Source of the DNA: DASTSN01 sp035760665 | Lineage (GTDB): Bacteria > Bacteroidota > Bacteroidia > Chitinophagales > Chitinophagaceae | DNA: 64,000 bases | Direction of reading: 5' to 3' | NCBI GenBank assembly: GCA_035760665.1 | Contig: DASTSN010000038.1 | Coordinates: 1 to 64,000 of the forward strand | In this document: positions 34,299-43,038 of the stretch, in pieces | Position numbering within the stretch: the first letter of the stretch is position 1 | Layout: every line of letters starts with the position of its first letter | Translations under genes and position numbers: made by a program | Notes under the pieces: model-generated | Database searches by the model: none | Seen by the model: only the letters and a program-made list of their open reading frames with translations | Told to the model about the DNA's origin: nothing

Positions 34299-34317
34299 AA
34301 TATCCATAAAGAATATT
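34299..34317. promoter_or_regulatory. Possible LysR operator (AATAT-N9-ATATT)
   Basis: A perfect 5-bp inverted repeat with a 9-base spacer lies directly before the LysR start codon in the 93-base divergent region. LysR proteins bind interrupted dyads and often autoregulate; in such AT-rich DNA the match may be chance. Confidence 0.3.
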
Positions 34318-34318
34318 T

Positions 34319-35260
34319 ATGAATTACACATTGAACCAGTTGCAGGTATTCCTGAAAATTGCACAAACACACAGTGTCACCAAGGCCGCCGAACAGCTCC
34401 ATCTTACGCAGCCGGCGGTATCCATACAGCTCAAAAATTTCCAGGATCAGTTTGAAATTCCGCTGACAGAAGTAGTGGGCAGGAAGATCTATATCACCGA
34501 GTTTGGAAGAGAAATAGCCGCGGCAGCAGAAAATATTTTGAATGAAGTGTATGCTATCAATTACAAAACGCTTGCGTACAAGGGCCAGCTGACCGGACGG
34601 TTGAAAATTTCTGTGGTATCAACGGGTAAATATGTGATGCCTTATTTTTTGACAGGGTTTATCAAACAACATCCCGGTGTAGACCTGGTTATGGATGTTA
34701 CCAATAAAGAAAAAGTGATTGAAAACCTTGAGCGTAATGAGGTCGATTTTTCACTGGTATCAATTGTGCCCGATACACTATCGTTAAACAAAGTTGAGCT
34801 GATTGCAAATAAATTATACCTCGTAGGTAGTCGTGATGCGGGTGTTCCGGCAGCGACAGGCGTAAAGAAATTATTTGAACAACTGCCACTAATTTTCCGC
34901 GAGAGCGGTTCGGGTACCCGGCAAACGATGGAACGGTTTATTGAAAAACATGATTTACATGTCCGGAGAAAAATGGAACTGACATCCAACGAGGCGGTAA
35001 AGCAGGCAGTTCTTGCCGGCCTGGGTTATTCGATTATGCCGCTGATCGGAATTAAAAATGAACTGCGAAACGGGCAAATACAAATCATTCCTGTAAAGGG
35101 CTTACCGATTAAGACGTCCTGGCAACTGATTTGGCTCAGGGGAAAAAATCTTTCGCCGGCAGCTGCTTCGTTCCTGGAGTATATCAACCGCGAAAAATCA
35201 GCTGTTATTAAGAAATATTTCAGCCAGTTGGATGAGCCTTTTGAAAAGAATACAAAATAA
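34319..35260 (+). CDS. LysR-family transcriptional regulator
   Basis: A 313-residue LTTR. The N-terminal winged helix-turn-helix (about 1-60) has VFLKIAQTHSVTKAAEQLHL and TQPAVSIQLKNFQDQF. The effector domain (about 90-300) has LKISVVSTGKYVMPYFLTGF, PLIFRESGSGTRQTMERF and VKQAVLAGLGYSIMPLIGI, most like the CbbR/CysL branch. It is divergent from the isocitrate dehydrogenase gene and may control it, sensing a small carboxylate or sulfur metabolite; the effector is not visible. Confidence 0.92.
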   Translation: MNYTLNQLQVFLKIAQTHSVTKAAEQLHLTQPAVSIQLKNFQDQFEIPLTEVVGRKIYITEFGREIAAAAENILNEVYAINYKTLAYKGQLTGRLKISVVSTGKYVMPYFLTGFIKQHPGVDLVMDVTNKEKVIENLERNEVDFSLVSIVPDTLSLNKVELIANKLYLVGSRDAGVPAATGVKKLFEQLPLIFRESGSGTRQTMERFIEKHDLHVRRKMELTSNEAVKQAVLAGLGYSIMPLIGIKNELRNGQIQIIPVKGLPIKTSWQLIWLRGKNLSPAAASFLEYINREKSAVIKKYFSQLDEPFEKNTK

Positions 35261-35302
35261 TAGCACCAAAAAGAACCGGGATAATTCAGACAGCAGGGTT
35301 TT

Positions 35303-36646
35303 TCAGAATTGCAGCAGGAAGGCTGTCCCTTCGCCGGCAGATGACTGCACCTGTATATTGCCCCTGTGTAGCATCATGATTTGCTTGCACAGGCTGAGGC
35401 CGATGCCGCTGCCATTTTTTTTGGTACTGAAAAAAGGGATAAAAATTTTATCAATCAGTTCCGGGGAAATGCCATACCCGTTATCGGCTACTTTGATGAC
35501 TGTTTTCCGGTTGTTGGAAAGATAAGCGGCTAACACAATACGCGGTTCCGGCTGGTCTTTGATGGCTTCCATGGCGTTCACTACCAGGTTAATCAGTACC
35601 TGTTCCAGCAGGCTGGTATCTGCTTCCAGCATTAGGTCAGGATCTTTCAGAATTGTTTCGACTTCGATATTTTTCTGTTCAAGGGAGGGCGACATTAACT
35701 GGAGCAGGTTTTCAAAAATATCTCTTACATACACCTTTTTGAGGTTCAGTGTGGTGATTTTATTGAGGCTGCGGTAGGTTTCGGCAAATTTCAAAAGCCC
35801 TTCGCTTCTGCGTTTGATGGTTTCGATCCCAAGTTCAAGATCTTCTACGGAACCGGAATCATTTTTCAACAGACTAACGGATTCCTGTAAACGGTTTTTT
35901 AGCGTGTCGGCCAGCGATGAAATAGGAGCAACGGAGTTCATGATTTCGTGGGTAAGCACACTCAGCAGCTTCTGCCAGGCTTTGGATTCTGTTTCGTCCA
36001 GCGCTTCGTTTACATTTTGAAACGCAATCAGTTTGTAAATATTTCCCTCGGTTTGAAAAGCAGTTGCTGACAGCAATACTTTGAAGCTGGTTTTTTCGGA
36101 GTGGGCTGTGGCAATCCTGTTTTCTCCCGGTTTCAGCGCCAGGATTTCTTTATACAGGCCTTCATCTCTGCGTTGCAGCGAATGAATGGTTTTCAGGTAG
36201 GGTAGCTGCAGCATTTTCTTCAGGGATTCATTCATCCAAACCACAGTGCCTTCTTGTTCCTTGTAAGAGAGAATACCTGTATCAACCAGTTCCAGGATTT
36301 TCTGGAGGTACTGGTACTGGGTTTCTTTTTCTTTACTGATTAATTTGAATGCCGAATTAATTTCATTAAATCCTTTTCGGAGCGGCTGAATTTCCAGCGG
36401 TGCATGCTTTTCGTCAAAATAACGGGAAAAATCACGGTACTGGATTGACTCTACAAACTGGTTCAGTTCGTATTGGGCTTTTTGCTGAAAACGGTAAAAC
36501 TCCACCACCTGGTAAATAATCACCGGAACGACCAGCAGCAGATAGATATGCAGGCCCTTGACCAGCAGCATTGCCGCTGCGGAGAGTGTTATAAAGAGTA
36601 ACACTACCCGCAGCAAAATTCTCCATTCGTATTTTTTAAATATCAT
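35303..36646 (-). CDS. NtrB-like sensor histidine kinase
   Basis: A 447-residue kinase with two adjacent N-terminal membrane helices (about 9-25 and 29-46) and almost no periplasmic loop, then a HAMP-like linker, a PAS-like domain (about 105-215: VDTGILSYKEQEGTVVWMNE), the H-box VLTHEIMNSVAPISSLADTL, and HATPase motifs INLVVNAMEAI, VADNGYGI, FFSTKKNGSGIGLSLC. Input should come from the membrane or cytoplasm. It overlaps the NtrC-like gene by 11 bases and so forms its cognate pair. Confidence 0.93.
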   Translation of the reverse strand: MIFKKYEWRILLRVVLLFITLSAAAMLLVKGLHIYLLLVVPVIIYQVVEFYRFQQKAQYELNQFVESIQYRDFSRYFDEKHAPLEIQPLRKGFNEINSAFKLISKEKETQYQYLQKILELVDTGILSYKEQEGTVVWMNESLKKMLQLPYLKTIHSLQRRDEGLYKEILALKPGENRIATAHSEKTSFKVLLSATAFQTEGNIYKLIAFQNVNEALDETESKAWQKLLSVLTHEIMNSVAPISSLADTLKNRLQESVSLLKNDSGSVEDLELGIETIKRRSEGLLKFAETYRSLNKITTLNLKKVYVRDIFENLLQLMSPSLEQKNIEVETILKDPDLMLEADTSLLEQVLINLVVNAMEAIKDQPEPRIVLAAYLSNNRKTVIKVADNGYGISPELIDKIFIPFFSTKKNGSGIGLSLCKQIMMLHRGNIQVQSSAGEGTAFLLQF

Positions 36647-37994
36647 ATTTACTTAAGCGGCGGTATAAGGCAGTTCTCGTAAGCCCCAGTTCCCTGGCTG
36701 CTTTGGTGATATTGCCGTTGTGTTTTTCAATCACACGCAGGATGGTATTTTTTTCAATGGCACTGAGTTTTAGTTCTCCGGGTTCTGATTCCTGCACTGA
36801 ACTGGATTCAATGGGAGAAAAAATCAGATCTTTTGCCTGCAGCACATCGTCTTCGGCCATAATAACCCCCCTTTCGATGGTGTACTGTAATTCCCGTACG
36901 TTGCCGGGGTAATGATAGCCCAGCAGTTTTTCTTCCGCTTTGCTGTCAAGCGTAAGGTTCGGTTTCATGTATTTACTGCTGTACAGTTTGCTGAAATAAC
37001 GGGCCAGCAGCAGGATATCGTTTCCGCGTTTGCGCAAGGGGGGCATAGTTATCTCCACGGTATTGATCCGGTAAATCAGGTCCTTGCGGAAACGGCTTTC
37101 GTTGGCGAGTTCCTGCAGCGGCACATTGGTGGCGCAAATCAGCCGGATGTCGATAGGAATGGGTTCGTTGCTGCCAAGCCTGATTACCTGCCTGTTTTGC
37201 AGTACACTCAGCAGTTTAGCCTGCAGGTGCAGGGGGATATTACCAATTTCATCCAAAAACAAGGTTCCCCCGTTAGCGGCTTCAAAACGGCCCAGCCGGT
37301 CTTCCCGCGCATCAGTAAAAGCTCCTTTCTTATGGCCAAAGAGCTCACTTTCAAAAAGTGATTCCGTTAATGCTCCTACATCAACTTTAATAAAGGGTTT
37401 ATCAGCACGCATAGATTGTTCGTGGATCGCTTTAGCCACAAGGTCTTTACCGGTACCGTTTTCCCCAAGGATTAAAATATTGGCATCTGTTGGGGCAATC
37501 TTTTCTATTTTAAAAAAGATTTCCTGCATTACGTCCGATTCGCCCATCAGCTCTTTGCCAATGATTGTTCCCTTCCCGCTGCCGGGTGAAAGGGTCGTCT
37601 TATCTGTTTTTCTTTTCAGCGCCTCGCGGATCACGGTGAGCAACCGTTCATTATGCCAGGGTTTTACTACAAAATCCGAGGCGCCTTCCTTCAGCGAGCG
37701 AACGGCAAGGTCGATATGGCCGTAGGCAGTGATCATAATCACAGCTGCTTCAGAACCCATTTTCTTGATTTCATTGAGCCAGAAGATCCCTTCATTGCCT
37801 GTGTTGATGCTGCTGTTAAAATTCATATCCAGCAATATCACATCGTATTTGGTTTTGGACAGATGCGTGCGAAGGTTCTCGGGATTTTTTTCCGTTACCA
37901 CATCCTTCACCTCTGTTTTCAGCAGCAGGCGAACGGCGGTTAAAACATCCGGGTCGTCATCAACCACTAATATGGAAGCATTTTTTAATAACAT
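36636..37994 (-). CDS. NtrC-like sigma-54-dependent response regulator
   Basis: A 452-residue enhancer-binding protein. Receiver (1-125): D12-D14 and phospho-acceptor D56 in VILLDMNF. AAA+ domain (about 145-380): Walker A GENGTGKD at 177-184, the sigma-54 contact loop GAFTDA at 224-229 (canonical GAFTGA), Walker B GGTLFLDEIG, and the arginine-rich VPLQELANESRFRKDLIYR. Fis-type helix-turn-helix at the C-terminus (NITKAARELGLTRTALYRRL). With its kinase it probably activates the adjacent ABC export locus: palindromes and a -24/-12-like element lie there (inference). Confidence 0.95.
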   Translation of the reverse strand: MLLKNASILVVDDDPDVLTAVRLLLKTEVKDVVTEKNPENLRTHLSKTKYDVILLDMNFNSSINTGNEGIFWLNEIKKMGSEAAVIMITAYGHIDLAVRSLKEGASDFVVKPWHNERLLTVIREALKRKTDKTTLSPGSGKGTIIGKELMGESDVMQEIFFKIEKIAPTDANILILGENGTGKDLVAKAIHEQSMRADKPFIKVDVGALTESLFESELFGHKKGAFTDAREDRLGRFEAANGGTLFLDEIGNIPLHLQAKLLSVLQNRQVIRLGSNEPIPIDIRLICATNVPLQELANESRFRKDLIYRINTVEITMPPLRKRGNDILLLARYFSKLYSSKYMKPNLTLDSKAEEKLLGYHYPGNVRELQYTIERGVIMAEDDVLQAKDLIFSPIESSSVQESEPGELKLSAIEKNTILRVIEKHNGNITKAARELGLTRTALYRRLSKYDI

Positions 37995-38303
37995 ACAATC
38001 AAACCTGTGTTTGGCTCTTTACTGCTGCAAGTATACCATAATTACAAAGCCATGGCAATTAAATTTTTAAGAAAATTGTGCGGGAGAAAGTGTATCAAAA
38101 GCGGACACTTAGTGTATCAAAAACGAACGTCTTCGTAGATTGTTTCATCGCAAGTGCCTGTGAACCAAAGCTTCCAATTCTGGCATATTCTTATTGATCA
38201 ATGTATCAGATTTTTCTCAGGGCATAAAAATTCTACATCACCCGTAACCTAATTACTGGTTGGGTCGTATAATATTATTGGGCAAAACATAAAAGCAAAA
38301 AAC
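37995..38303 (+). other. Divergent regulatory region between NtrC-like gene and ABC locus
   Basis: No gene is visible in 309 bases. It holds a direct repeat/dyad listed separately. A TGGCA at 38181-38185 resembles a -24 element, but no matching GC at -12 follows, so the adaptor promoter is not identified. Confidence 0.6.
38089..38132 (+). promoter_or_regulatory. Two tandem 22-base units, candidate NtrC-type activator sites
   Basis: AGTGTATCAAAA occurs at 38089-38100 and again at 38111-38122, period 22. The first unit continues GCGGACACTT, forming the interrupted dyad GTGT...ACAC (38090-38108). The half CGGACACTT is identical to that of the palindrome before the second ATPase gene at 60 kb. 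Position between the regulator gene and the ABC locus suits an upstream activating sequence; binding is inferred. Confidence 0.5.
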
Positions 38304-39557
38304 GTGGACAGAGTTATCGAAAAAAAGAAATGGAATACAAAGCGGATACTTACCATTGCAGGCATTGCTGGTATTGTTGGTCTGGCAGGGGCCAGTTATT
38401 ATTTTACCTCCGGCAAAAGCCGCCTGAACGTGGATACCGAAAGGATCACCATCAGTGAAGTAAAAAGCGGCCCTTTCCAGGTTACAATTCCGGTTAACGG
38501 TATCGTGTTGCCGATTACAACGATTTACCTGGATGCGCTGGAAGGCGGACGGGTAGAAGAAAAATATGTGGAGGATGGCGCCATTATGAAAAAAGGCCAG
38601 CCAATCCTGCGCCTCAGCAATACCGACCTGGCGCTGAACCTGCTTTCCCAGCAATCGAATGTTTATAACACGCTTACCCAAATGCAGATTGCCCGCAATG
38701 CTGCCCAGCAAAATACCGTGACAAAACTGAACCAGATGACCGATGTGGAAAGCCAGTTAAAAGAAGCAGAACGGATTTACAAACTGGACAAAACCCTCTA
38801 CGAGCAAAAAGCGATCGGGCTGCAGGAATACAAAAAAGCCGAAAATGATTATAACTATTATGTAAAGAAAAAAGAGCTGACCCAGCAAATTCTCAAACAG
38901 GATTCTATCACCAACGCACAACAACTGGAACAGGCCCAGCAATCATACGAAGGTTCACAAAGTGCCCTGAGCCTGTTTCGGAAAAAAGTGGGTGACCTGA
39001 TTGTACGGGCACCGGTAGACGGCCAGCTCACGTCGCTGGATGCCGAAATCGGTCAAAATAAAAACAAAGGCGAACGACTTGGCCAGATTGATGTGCTGGA
39101 TGGCTTTAAGGTACGCGTGGATGTGGACGAACATTATATTTCCCAGGTGTATACCGGGCTTACCGGCACGTTCACTTTTGCCAACAAAGCCTACAAGCTA
39201 AAAATTTCGAAAGTGTACACCCAGGTGACAAACGGCCGCTTCCAGGTGGATATGAAATTTGACGGGCCAGTGCCGCAGGGTATCCGCCGCGGACAAACCC
39301 TCCAGATATTACTGGCATTGAGTGATGAAACGACTGCCCTGCTCTTACCCAAGGGTGGATTCTACCAGCAAACCGGCGGTAACTGGATTTTTAAAGTGAG
39401 TGAAAACGGCAACATTGCTTACAGAACTGACATCCAGCTGGGCCGGCAGAATACAGAATATTATGAAGTGCTGCAGGGTTTAAAGCCCGGTGATAAAGTA
39501 GTGACCTCCAGCTATGAAAACTATGGAAACATGCAGGAGCTTGTTTTGAAAAAGTAA
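38304..39557 (+). CDS. HlyD/MacA-type periplasmic adaptor of the ABC locus
   Basis: A 417-residue membrane-fusion protein starting with GTG. One N-terminal membrane anchor (about 17-36), no lipobox. Lipoyl half (ILPITTIYLDALEGGRVEEK..VEDGAIMKKGQPILRLSN in two adjacent blocks, about 70-110), long coiled-coil hairpin (about 110-225: EAERIYKLDKTLYEQKAIGL), second lipoyl half (LIVRAPVDGQLTSLDAEIGQ) and beta-barrel, ending GLKPGDKVVTSSYENY. It would bridge the MacB-type permeases to the TolC encoded 21.5 kb downstream. It opens the export locus. Confidence 0.92.
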   Translation: MDRVIEKKKWNTKRILTIAGIAGIVGLAGASYYFTSGKSRLNVDTERITISEVKSGPFQVTIPVNGIVLPITTIYLDALEGGRVEEKYVEDGAIMKKGQPILRLSNTDLALNLLSQQSNVYNTLTQMQIARNAAQQNTVTKLNQMTDVESQLKEAERIYKLDKTLYEQKAIGLQEYKKAENDYNYYVKKKELTQQILKQDSITNAQQLEQAQQSYEGSQSALSLFRKKVGDLIVRAPVDGQLTSLDAEIGQNKNKGERLGQIDVLDGFKVRVDVDEHYISQVYTGLTGTFTFANKAYKLKISKVYTQVTNGRFQVDMKFDGPVPQGIRRGQTLQILLALSDETTALLLPKGGFYQQTGGNWIFKVSENGNIAYRTDIQLGRQNTEYYEVLQGLKPGDKVVTSSYENYGNMQELVLKK

Positions 39558-39592
39558 TAACGACCAATACTTACCATTAAACTTATATGATT

Positions 39593-39799
39593 ATGAAACG
39601 AAACCTTCTATTGCTCTTTATCTTTCTTTGCTGCCTGGGCTCGTTCAGTTCAGCAAAAAAAGCTGGCTCCAGCCGATGCGCTGCTGCAGCAACTCCCTTT
39701 TGCATAAGCGGTAAAGCCGCTCAACAGGTTCAACCGGGGGCTTCCGCAACGATCAACGACGGCATAACGCCGGTTAATCTTTTCCTTTTTGAAATATAA
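39593..39799 (+). CDS. Small secreted cysteine-containing protein (68 aa), unknown
   Basis: No family recognised. The product has a clear signal peptide (MKRNLLLLFIFLCCLGSFSS) and a mature part of about 45 residues with two cysteines eight apart (RCAAAATPFC), then an Ala/Gln-rich stretch and a hydrophobic end (VNLFLFEI). An ATG two codons upstream (39587) is an alternative start. It lies 29-35 bases after the adaptor gene and 36 before the ATPase gene, so it is co-transcribed. It could be an accessory factor or an exported peptide; neither is shown. The reading frame is short, so reality is moderately certain. Confidence 0.6.
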   Translation: MKRNLLLLFIFLCCLGSFSSAKKAGSSRCAAAATPFCISGKAAQQVQPGASATINDGITPVNLFLFEI

Positions 39800-39835
39800 T
39801 AACAAACAGCACTTTTTACCTCAAATTTTATTACA

Positions 39836-40513
39836 ATGATCAAGATTACCGATCTCGAAAAAATTTACAGAACCGAAGAAGTGGAAACGGTGGCGCTAAA
39901 CAAACTGTCCCTCGAAGTAAAAGAAGGAGAATTCGTAGCCGTGATGGGGCCTTCTGGTTGCGGCAAGTCTACCCTGTTAAATATTCTTGGTTTGCTGGAC
40001 GACCCGGATGCCGGCAGTTTTATTTTCAACGGTATCGAAGTGGCCAAGTTTAACGAGCGGAAACGGGCTGATCTGCGCAAGCGGAATATTGGTTTCGTTT
40101 TCCAGAGTTTTAACCTGATTGATGAACTGACCGTATTCGAAAACGTGGAACTTCCCCTGATTTATACGGGCGTAAAAGCTGCAGAGCGTAAAAAAAGGGT
40201 GGAAGAAGTGCTGGATAAGGTACAGATTATGCACCGCCGCAATCACTACCCCCAGCAATTATCCGGCGGTCAGCAACAGCGTGTGGCCGTTGCCAGGGCT
40301 GTGGTGAATAATCCCAAACTTATTCTGGCGGATGAGCCAACAGGAAACCTTGACAGTAGTAATGGTAACGAAGTGATGGAAATGCTGACGGACCTGAACG
40401 AGCAGGGCACCACCATTGTAATGGTAACGCACTCTGAACACGATGCCCGCTACAGCCATCGTATCATTCGCATGCTTGATGGTCAAACCGTACTGGAGAA
40501 TATCATGGTTTGA
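39836..40513 (+). CDS. MacB/LolD-type ABC transporter ATPase (first)
   Basis: A 225-residue nucleotide-binding protein. Walker A GPSGCGKST (38-46), Q-loop FVFQSFNL, signature LSGGQQQRVAVARA (about 142), Walker B LILADEPTGNLD, H-loop VMVTHSEHDA. This is the LolD/MacB/FtsE subgroup that powers mechanotransmission-type FtsX permeases rather than pumping through a transmembrane channel. It precedes the eight permease genes by 88 bases and is the likely energy source for several of them. Confidence 0.95.
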   Translation: MIKITDLEKIYRTEEVETVALNKLSLEVKEGEFVAVMGPSGCGKSTLLNILGLLDDPDAGSFIFNGIEVAKFNERKRADLRKRNIGFVFQSFNLIDELTVFENVELPLIYTGVKAAERKKRVEEVLDKVQIMHRRNHYPQQLSGGQQQRVAVARAVVNNPKLILADEPTGNLDSSNGNEVMEMLTDLNEQGTTIVMVTHSEHDARYSHRIIRMLDGQTVLENIMV

Positions 40514-40545
40514 TAATCGGCCGGCTGGCGTACCCGGGATGTATG

Positions 40546-40590
40546 AGGCGTAATTCGCCTGCGACGACAAAACAAATCTGCTCATTTGTT
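40546..40590 (+). other. Two inverted repeats between ATPase and first permease
   Basis: AGGCG-TAATT-CGCCT (40546-40560) and AACAAAT-CTGCTC-ATTTGTT (40571-40590) are perfect dyads in the 88-base gap. Neither is followed by a T run. They could lower or stabilise expression of downstream genes; this is positional inference. Confidence 0.35.
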
Positions 40591-40601
40591 AAAACAGCGC
40601 C

Positions 40602-43028
40602 ATGTTTCGCAATTACCTTAAAATAGCCATCAGAAATTTGCTGAAATACAGGTTTATTTCTTTTATAAACCTGTTCGGGCTAACGGTAGGGCTCACCTGC
40701 TGCCTGCTCATTACCACCTATATACTCAACGAACTGAGTTATGATAAGTTCAATGAAAATGCAGCGAATATTTACCGCGTAACCAGGACCTTTAAAAATT
40801 CCAACGGGGCAGTATCCCTGAAACTCAGTACGATATCTCCGCCTTTTGGCTATTATTTCCTTTCCGAGTTTCCGCAGATTCAGAAAATGACCAGGCTATT
40901 GGATAACGGGCCTATTCCTGCACGCTACAAGGATAAAATTATTAACGAACGGGGATTGTTTTTTGCCGATGAGAATTTTTTTGATGTGTTCACTGTGAAA
41001 GTGATAAAAGGTAATCCTAAGACGGCGCTGGTGGATCCATTTTCAATAATGCTGACTGAAGAGACAGCAAAAAAATATTTTGGTGATGAAGACCCGATGA
41101 ATAAAGTTATCCGTTTTAACAGCCAGTTTGACTGTAAAGTAACGGGTGTTTATAAAGCCTTACCCTCCAATTCGCATATGCATCCCGGTATGCTGATCTC
41201 TTTTAACACCCTGAAAGACTCGGCTGTTTACGGGGAAGAAAATCTGCGGACCAATTGGGGGAATAATTCATTTTTCACTTACCTGTTGCTGCCGCCGGGG
41301 TATCATCCTGCAAGCCTGGAGAAAATGTTTCCTGCCTTTATTGATAAACACATGGCTGATCAATATAAAGGAAACAAGCCATCAGCTATGACAGAACTTG
41401 GCTTACAGAAACTCACCGACATCCATTTGTATTCCCATACTGATTATGAGGCCGAACCCAACGGCGATATCAGCAGGGTGTATATTTTTTCTGCCATTGC
41501 GTTATTCATCCTGCTGATTGCCTGTATAAATTATATGAATCTTTCCACGGCACGCTCAATTCTGCGGGCAAAAGAAATCGGTATTCGTAAAGTTATTGGC
41601 GCCCGGAAAAAGGAACTGGTCTTCCAGTTTCTCAGCGAATCCATCATGATTTGCCTGGTCTCAACGGTACTGGCATTGTTGTTCACCTGGATTTCTTTGC
41701 CCTGGCTCAATAAAATATCCGGTCAATCTCTATCGTTTCATACACTGGTGCAGGCCAAAATTCTTGTACCCTTGTTGCTCACGCCATTTATAATAGGTGT
41801 GTTGGCAGGGCTGTATCCGGCGCTGTTCATGTCATCCTTCCAGCCGGTAAAAACGTTAAAAGGATTATTTAAAGTAGGTGGCAGCAGTATATCGTTCAGA
41901 AAGATTTTAGTAGTTACACAGTTTGCCATTAGTATTATTCTCATCATTGCAACGTTTGTTGTGTTTCAGCAGTTGCATTACATCCAGCATAGTAAACTTG
42001 GTTATGATAAGGACCATTTAGTGGTGTTGGGTTATACCAATGAGGTCAGCAAAAAATACGAATCATTCCGGGAAGCTTTATTGCAAAACAGCGCTTTTAA
42101 GAATGTAACCCGGTCATCACGTATACCCACCGGCCGCTTGCTCGATGAGTCCGCAGCTTCTGTTATGAAAGGTGATTCGCTCCAGCCGGTTACAAATGAT
42201 ATAAAATATGTGAACTGTGATTATGATTTTATCAATACGTACGGGATCCCACTGGCTACCGGCCGCTTCTTTTCAAAAGACTTCGGTACCGATACAGTAA
42301 GTTTTGTTTTAAACCAGTCTGCAGTAAGGGCAATAGGCTGGCAAAGTGATGAGGAGGCTATTGGCAAAGACTTTCAATATGACAACACACGTGGTCATAT
42401 AATTGGCGTGCTGAAAGATTTTCATTTCGAATCCATGCATCAGCTCATCAGACCCATTGTGTTAACTATGCAGCCGCCTTCCCGGGGTTATTATAATGTC
42501 GTGTCAATTAAAATTTCAGGTAGTTCCACATCATCAGCTCTTGCGTCGCTGGAAAAAACATGGAAGCAATTTTTTCCCGATACGCCATTTGAGTATTCTT
42601 TTCTTGATGAAAAATACGATCTGTTGTACCAGTCAGAGGACCGCCAGGCAAGCCTCTTCACAGCTTTTTCTTGCATTGCCATTTTTATTGCCTGCCTGGG
42701 GCTATTCGGGTTGTCTGCTTTTGCCATATCACAACGTATTAAAGAAATAGGTGTGCGGAAAGTGCTGGGGGCCAGCGAACAGGCTATTGTTGCTTTGTTG
42801 TCAAAAGATTTTCTGAAACTGGTGGCCCTGGCAGCTGTCATTGCATTTCCCGTGGCATGGTATGCCATGCACAGCTGGCTAAAAGATTTTGCTTACAGGA
42901 TCAGTCTGCAGTGGTGGGTGTTCATGGGTGCAGGCCTGCTGGCAGCTATCATTGCGTTTGTTACGGTTAGTTTTCAGGCAATGAAAGCAGCCATTGCCAA
43001 CCCCGTAAAAAGTTTACGAACTGAATAA
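40602..43028 (+). CDS. ABC permease 1 of 8, MacB/FtsX type (subfamily A)
   Basis: An 808-residue protein with two MacB-periplasmic/FtsX units. TM1 about 20-42; first periplasmic domain to about 290; TM2-4 about 292-410; TM5 about 435-456; second periplasmic domain to about 685; TM6-8 to about 795. Cytoplasmic coupling helices follow TM2 (KEIGIRKVIGA, about 323-333) and TM6 (KEIGVRKVLGAS, about 713-724). The end is NPVKSLRTE, shared by most of the eight. Subfamily A is marked by the LTDIHLYS block and PNGDISRVYIF before TM2. It needs a separate ATPase, since no Walker motifs are present. Confidence 0.94.
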   Translation: MFRNYLKIAIRNLLKYRFISFINLFGLTVGLTCCLLITTYILNELSYDKFNENAANIYRVTRTFKNSNGAVSLKLSTISPPFGYYFLSEFPQIQKMTRLLDNGPIPARYKDKIINERGLFFADENFFDVFTVKVIKGNPKTALVDPFSIMLTEETAKKYFGDEDPMNKVIRFNSQFDCKVTGVYKALPSNSHMHPGMLISFNTLKDSAVYGEENLRTNWGNNSFFTYLLLPPGYHPASLEKMFPAFIDKHMADQYKGNKPSAMTELGLQKLTDIHLYSHTDYEAEPNGDISRVYIFSAIALFILLIACINYMNLSTARSILRAKEIGIRKVIGARKKELVFQFLSESIMICLVSTVLALLFTWISLPWLNKISGQSLSFHTLVQAKILVPLLLTPFIIGVLAGLYPALFMSSFQPVKTLKGLFKVGGSSISFRKILVVTQFAISIILIIATFVVFQQLHYIQHSKLGYDKDHLVVLGYTNEVSKKYESFREALLQNSAFKNVTRSSRIPTGRLLDESAASVMKGDSLQPVTNDIKYVNCDYDFINTYGIPLATGRFFSKDFGTDTVSFVLNQSAVRAIGWQSDEEAIGKDFQYDNTRGHIIGVLKDFHFESMHQLIRPIVLTMQPPSRGYYNVVSIKISGSSTSSALASLEKTWKQFFPDTPFEYSFLDEKYDLLYQSEDRQASLFTAFSCIAIFIACLGLFGLSAFAISQRIKEIGVRKVLGASEQAIVALLSKDFLKLVALAAVIAFPVAWYAMHSWLKDFAYRISLQWWVFMGAGLLAAIIAFVTVSFQAMKAAIANPVKSLRTE

Positions 43029-43038
43029 AAAAATAGTC

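Noticed and set aside
37084..37725. Plus-strand frame of 213 codons opposite the NtrC-like gene
   Set aside because: Low-complexity Ser/Leu-rich shadow of a conserved AAA+ domain.
38089..38122. Two copies of AGTGTATCAAAA read as a possible CRISPR start
   Set aside because: Only two 12-base copies with a 10-base spacing and no cas genes; better explained as regulator sites.
38181..38197. TGGCA-containing sequence as a sigma-54 promoter for the adaptor gene
   Set aside because: The -24 half is acceptable, but no GC occurs at the required -12 spacing.
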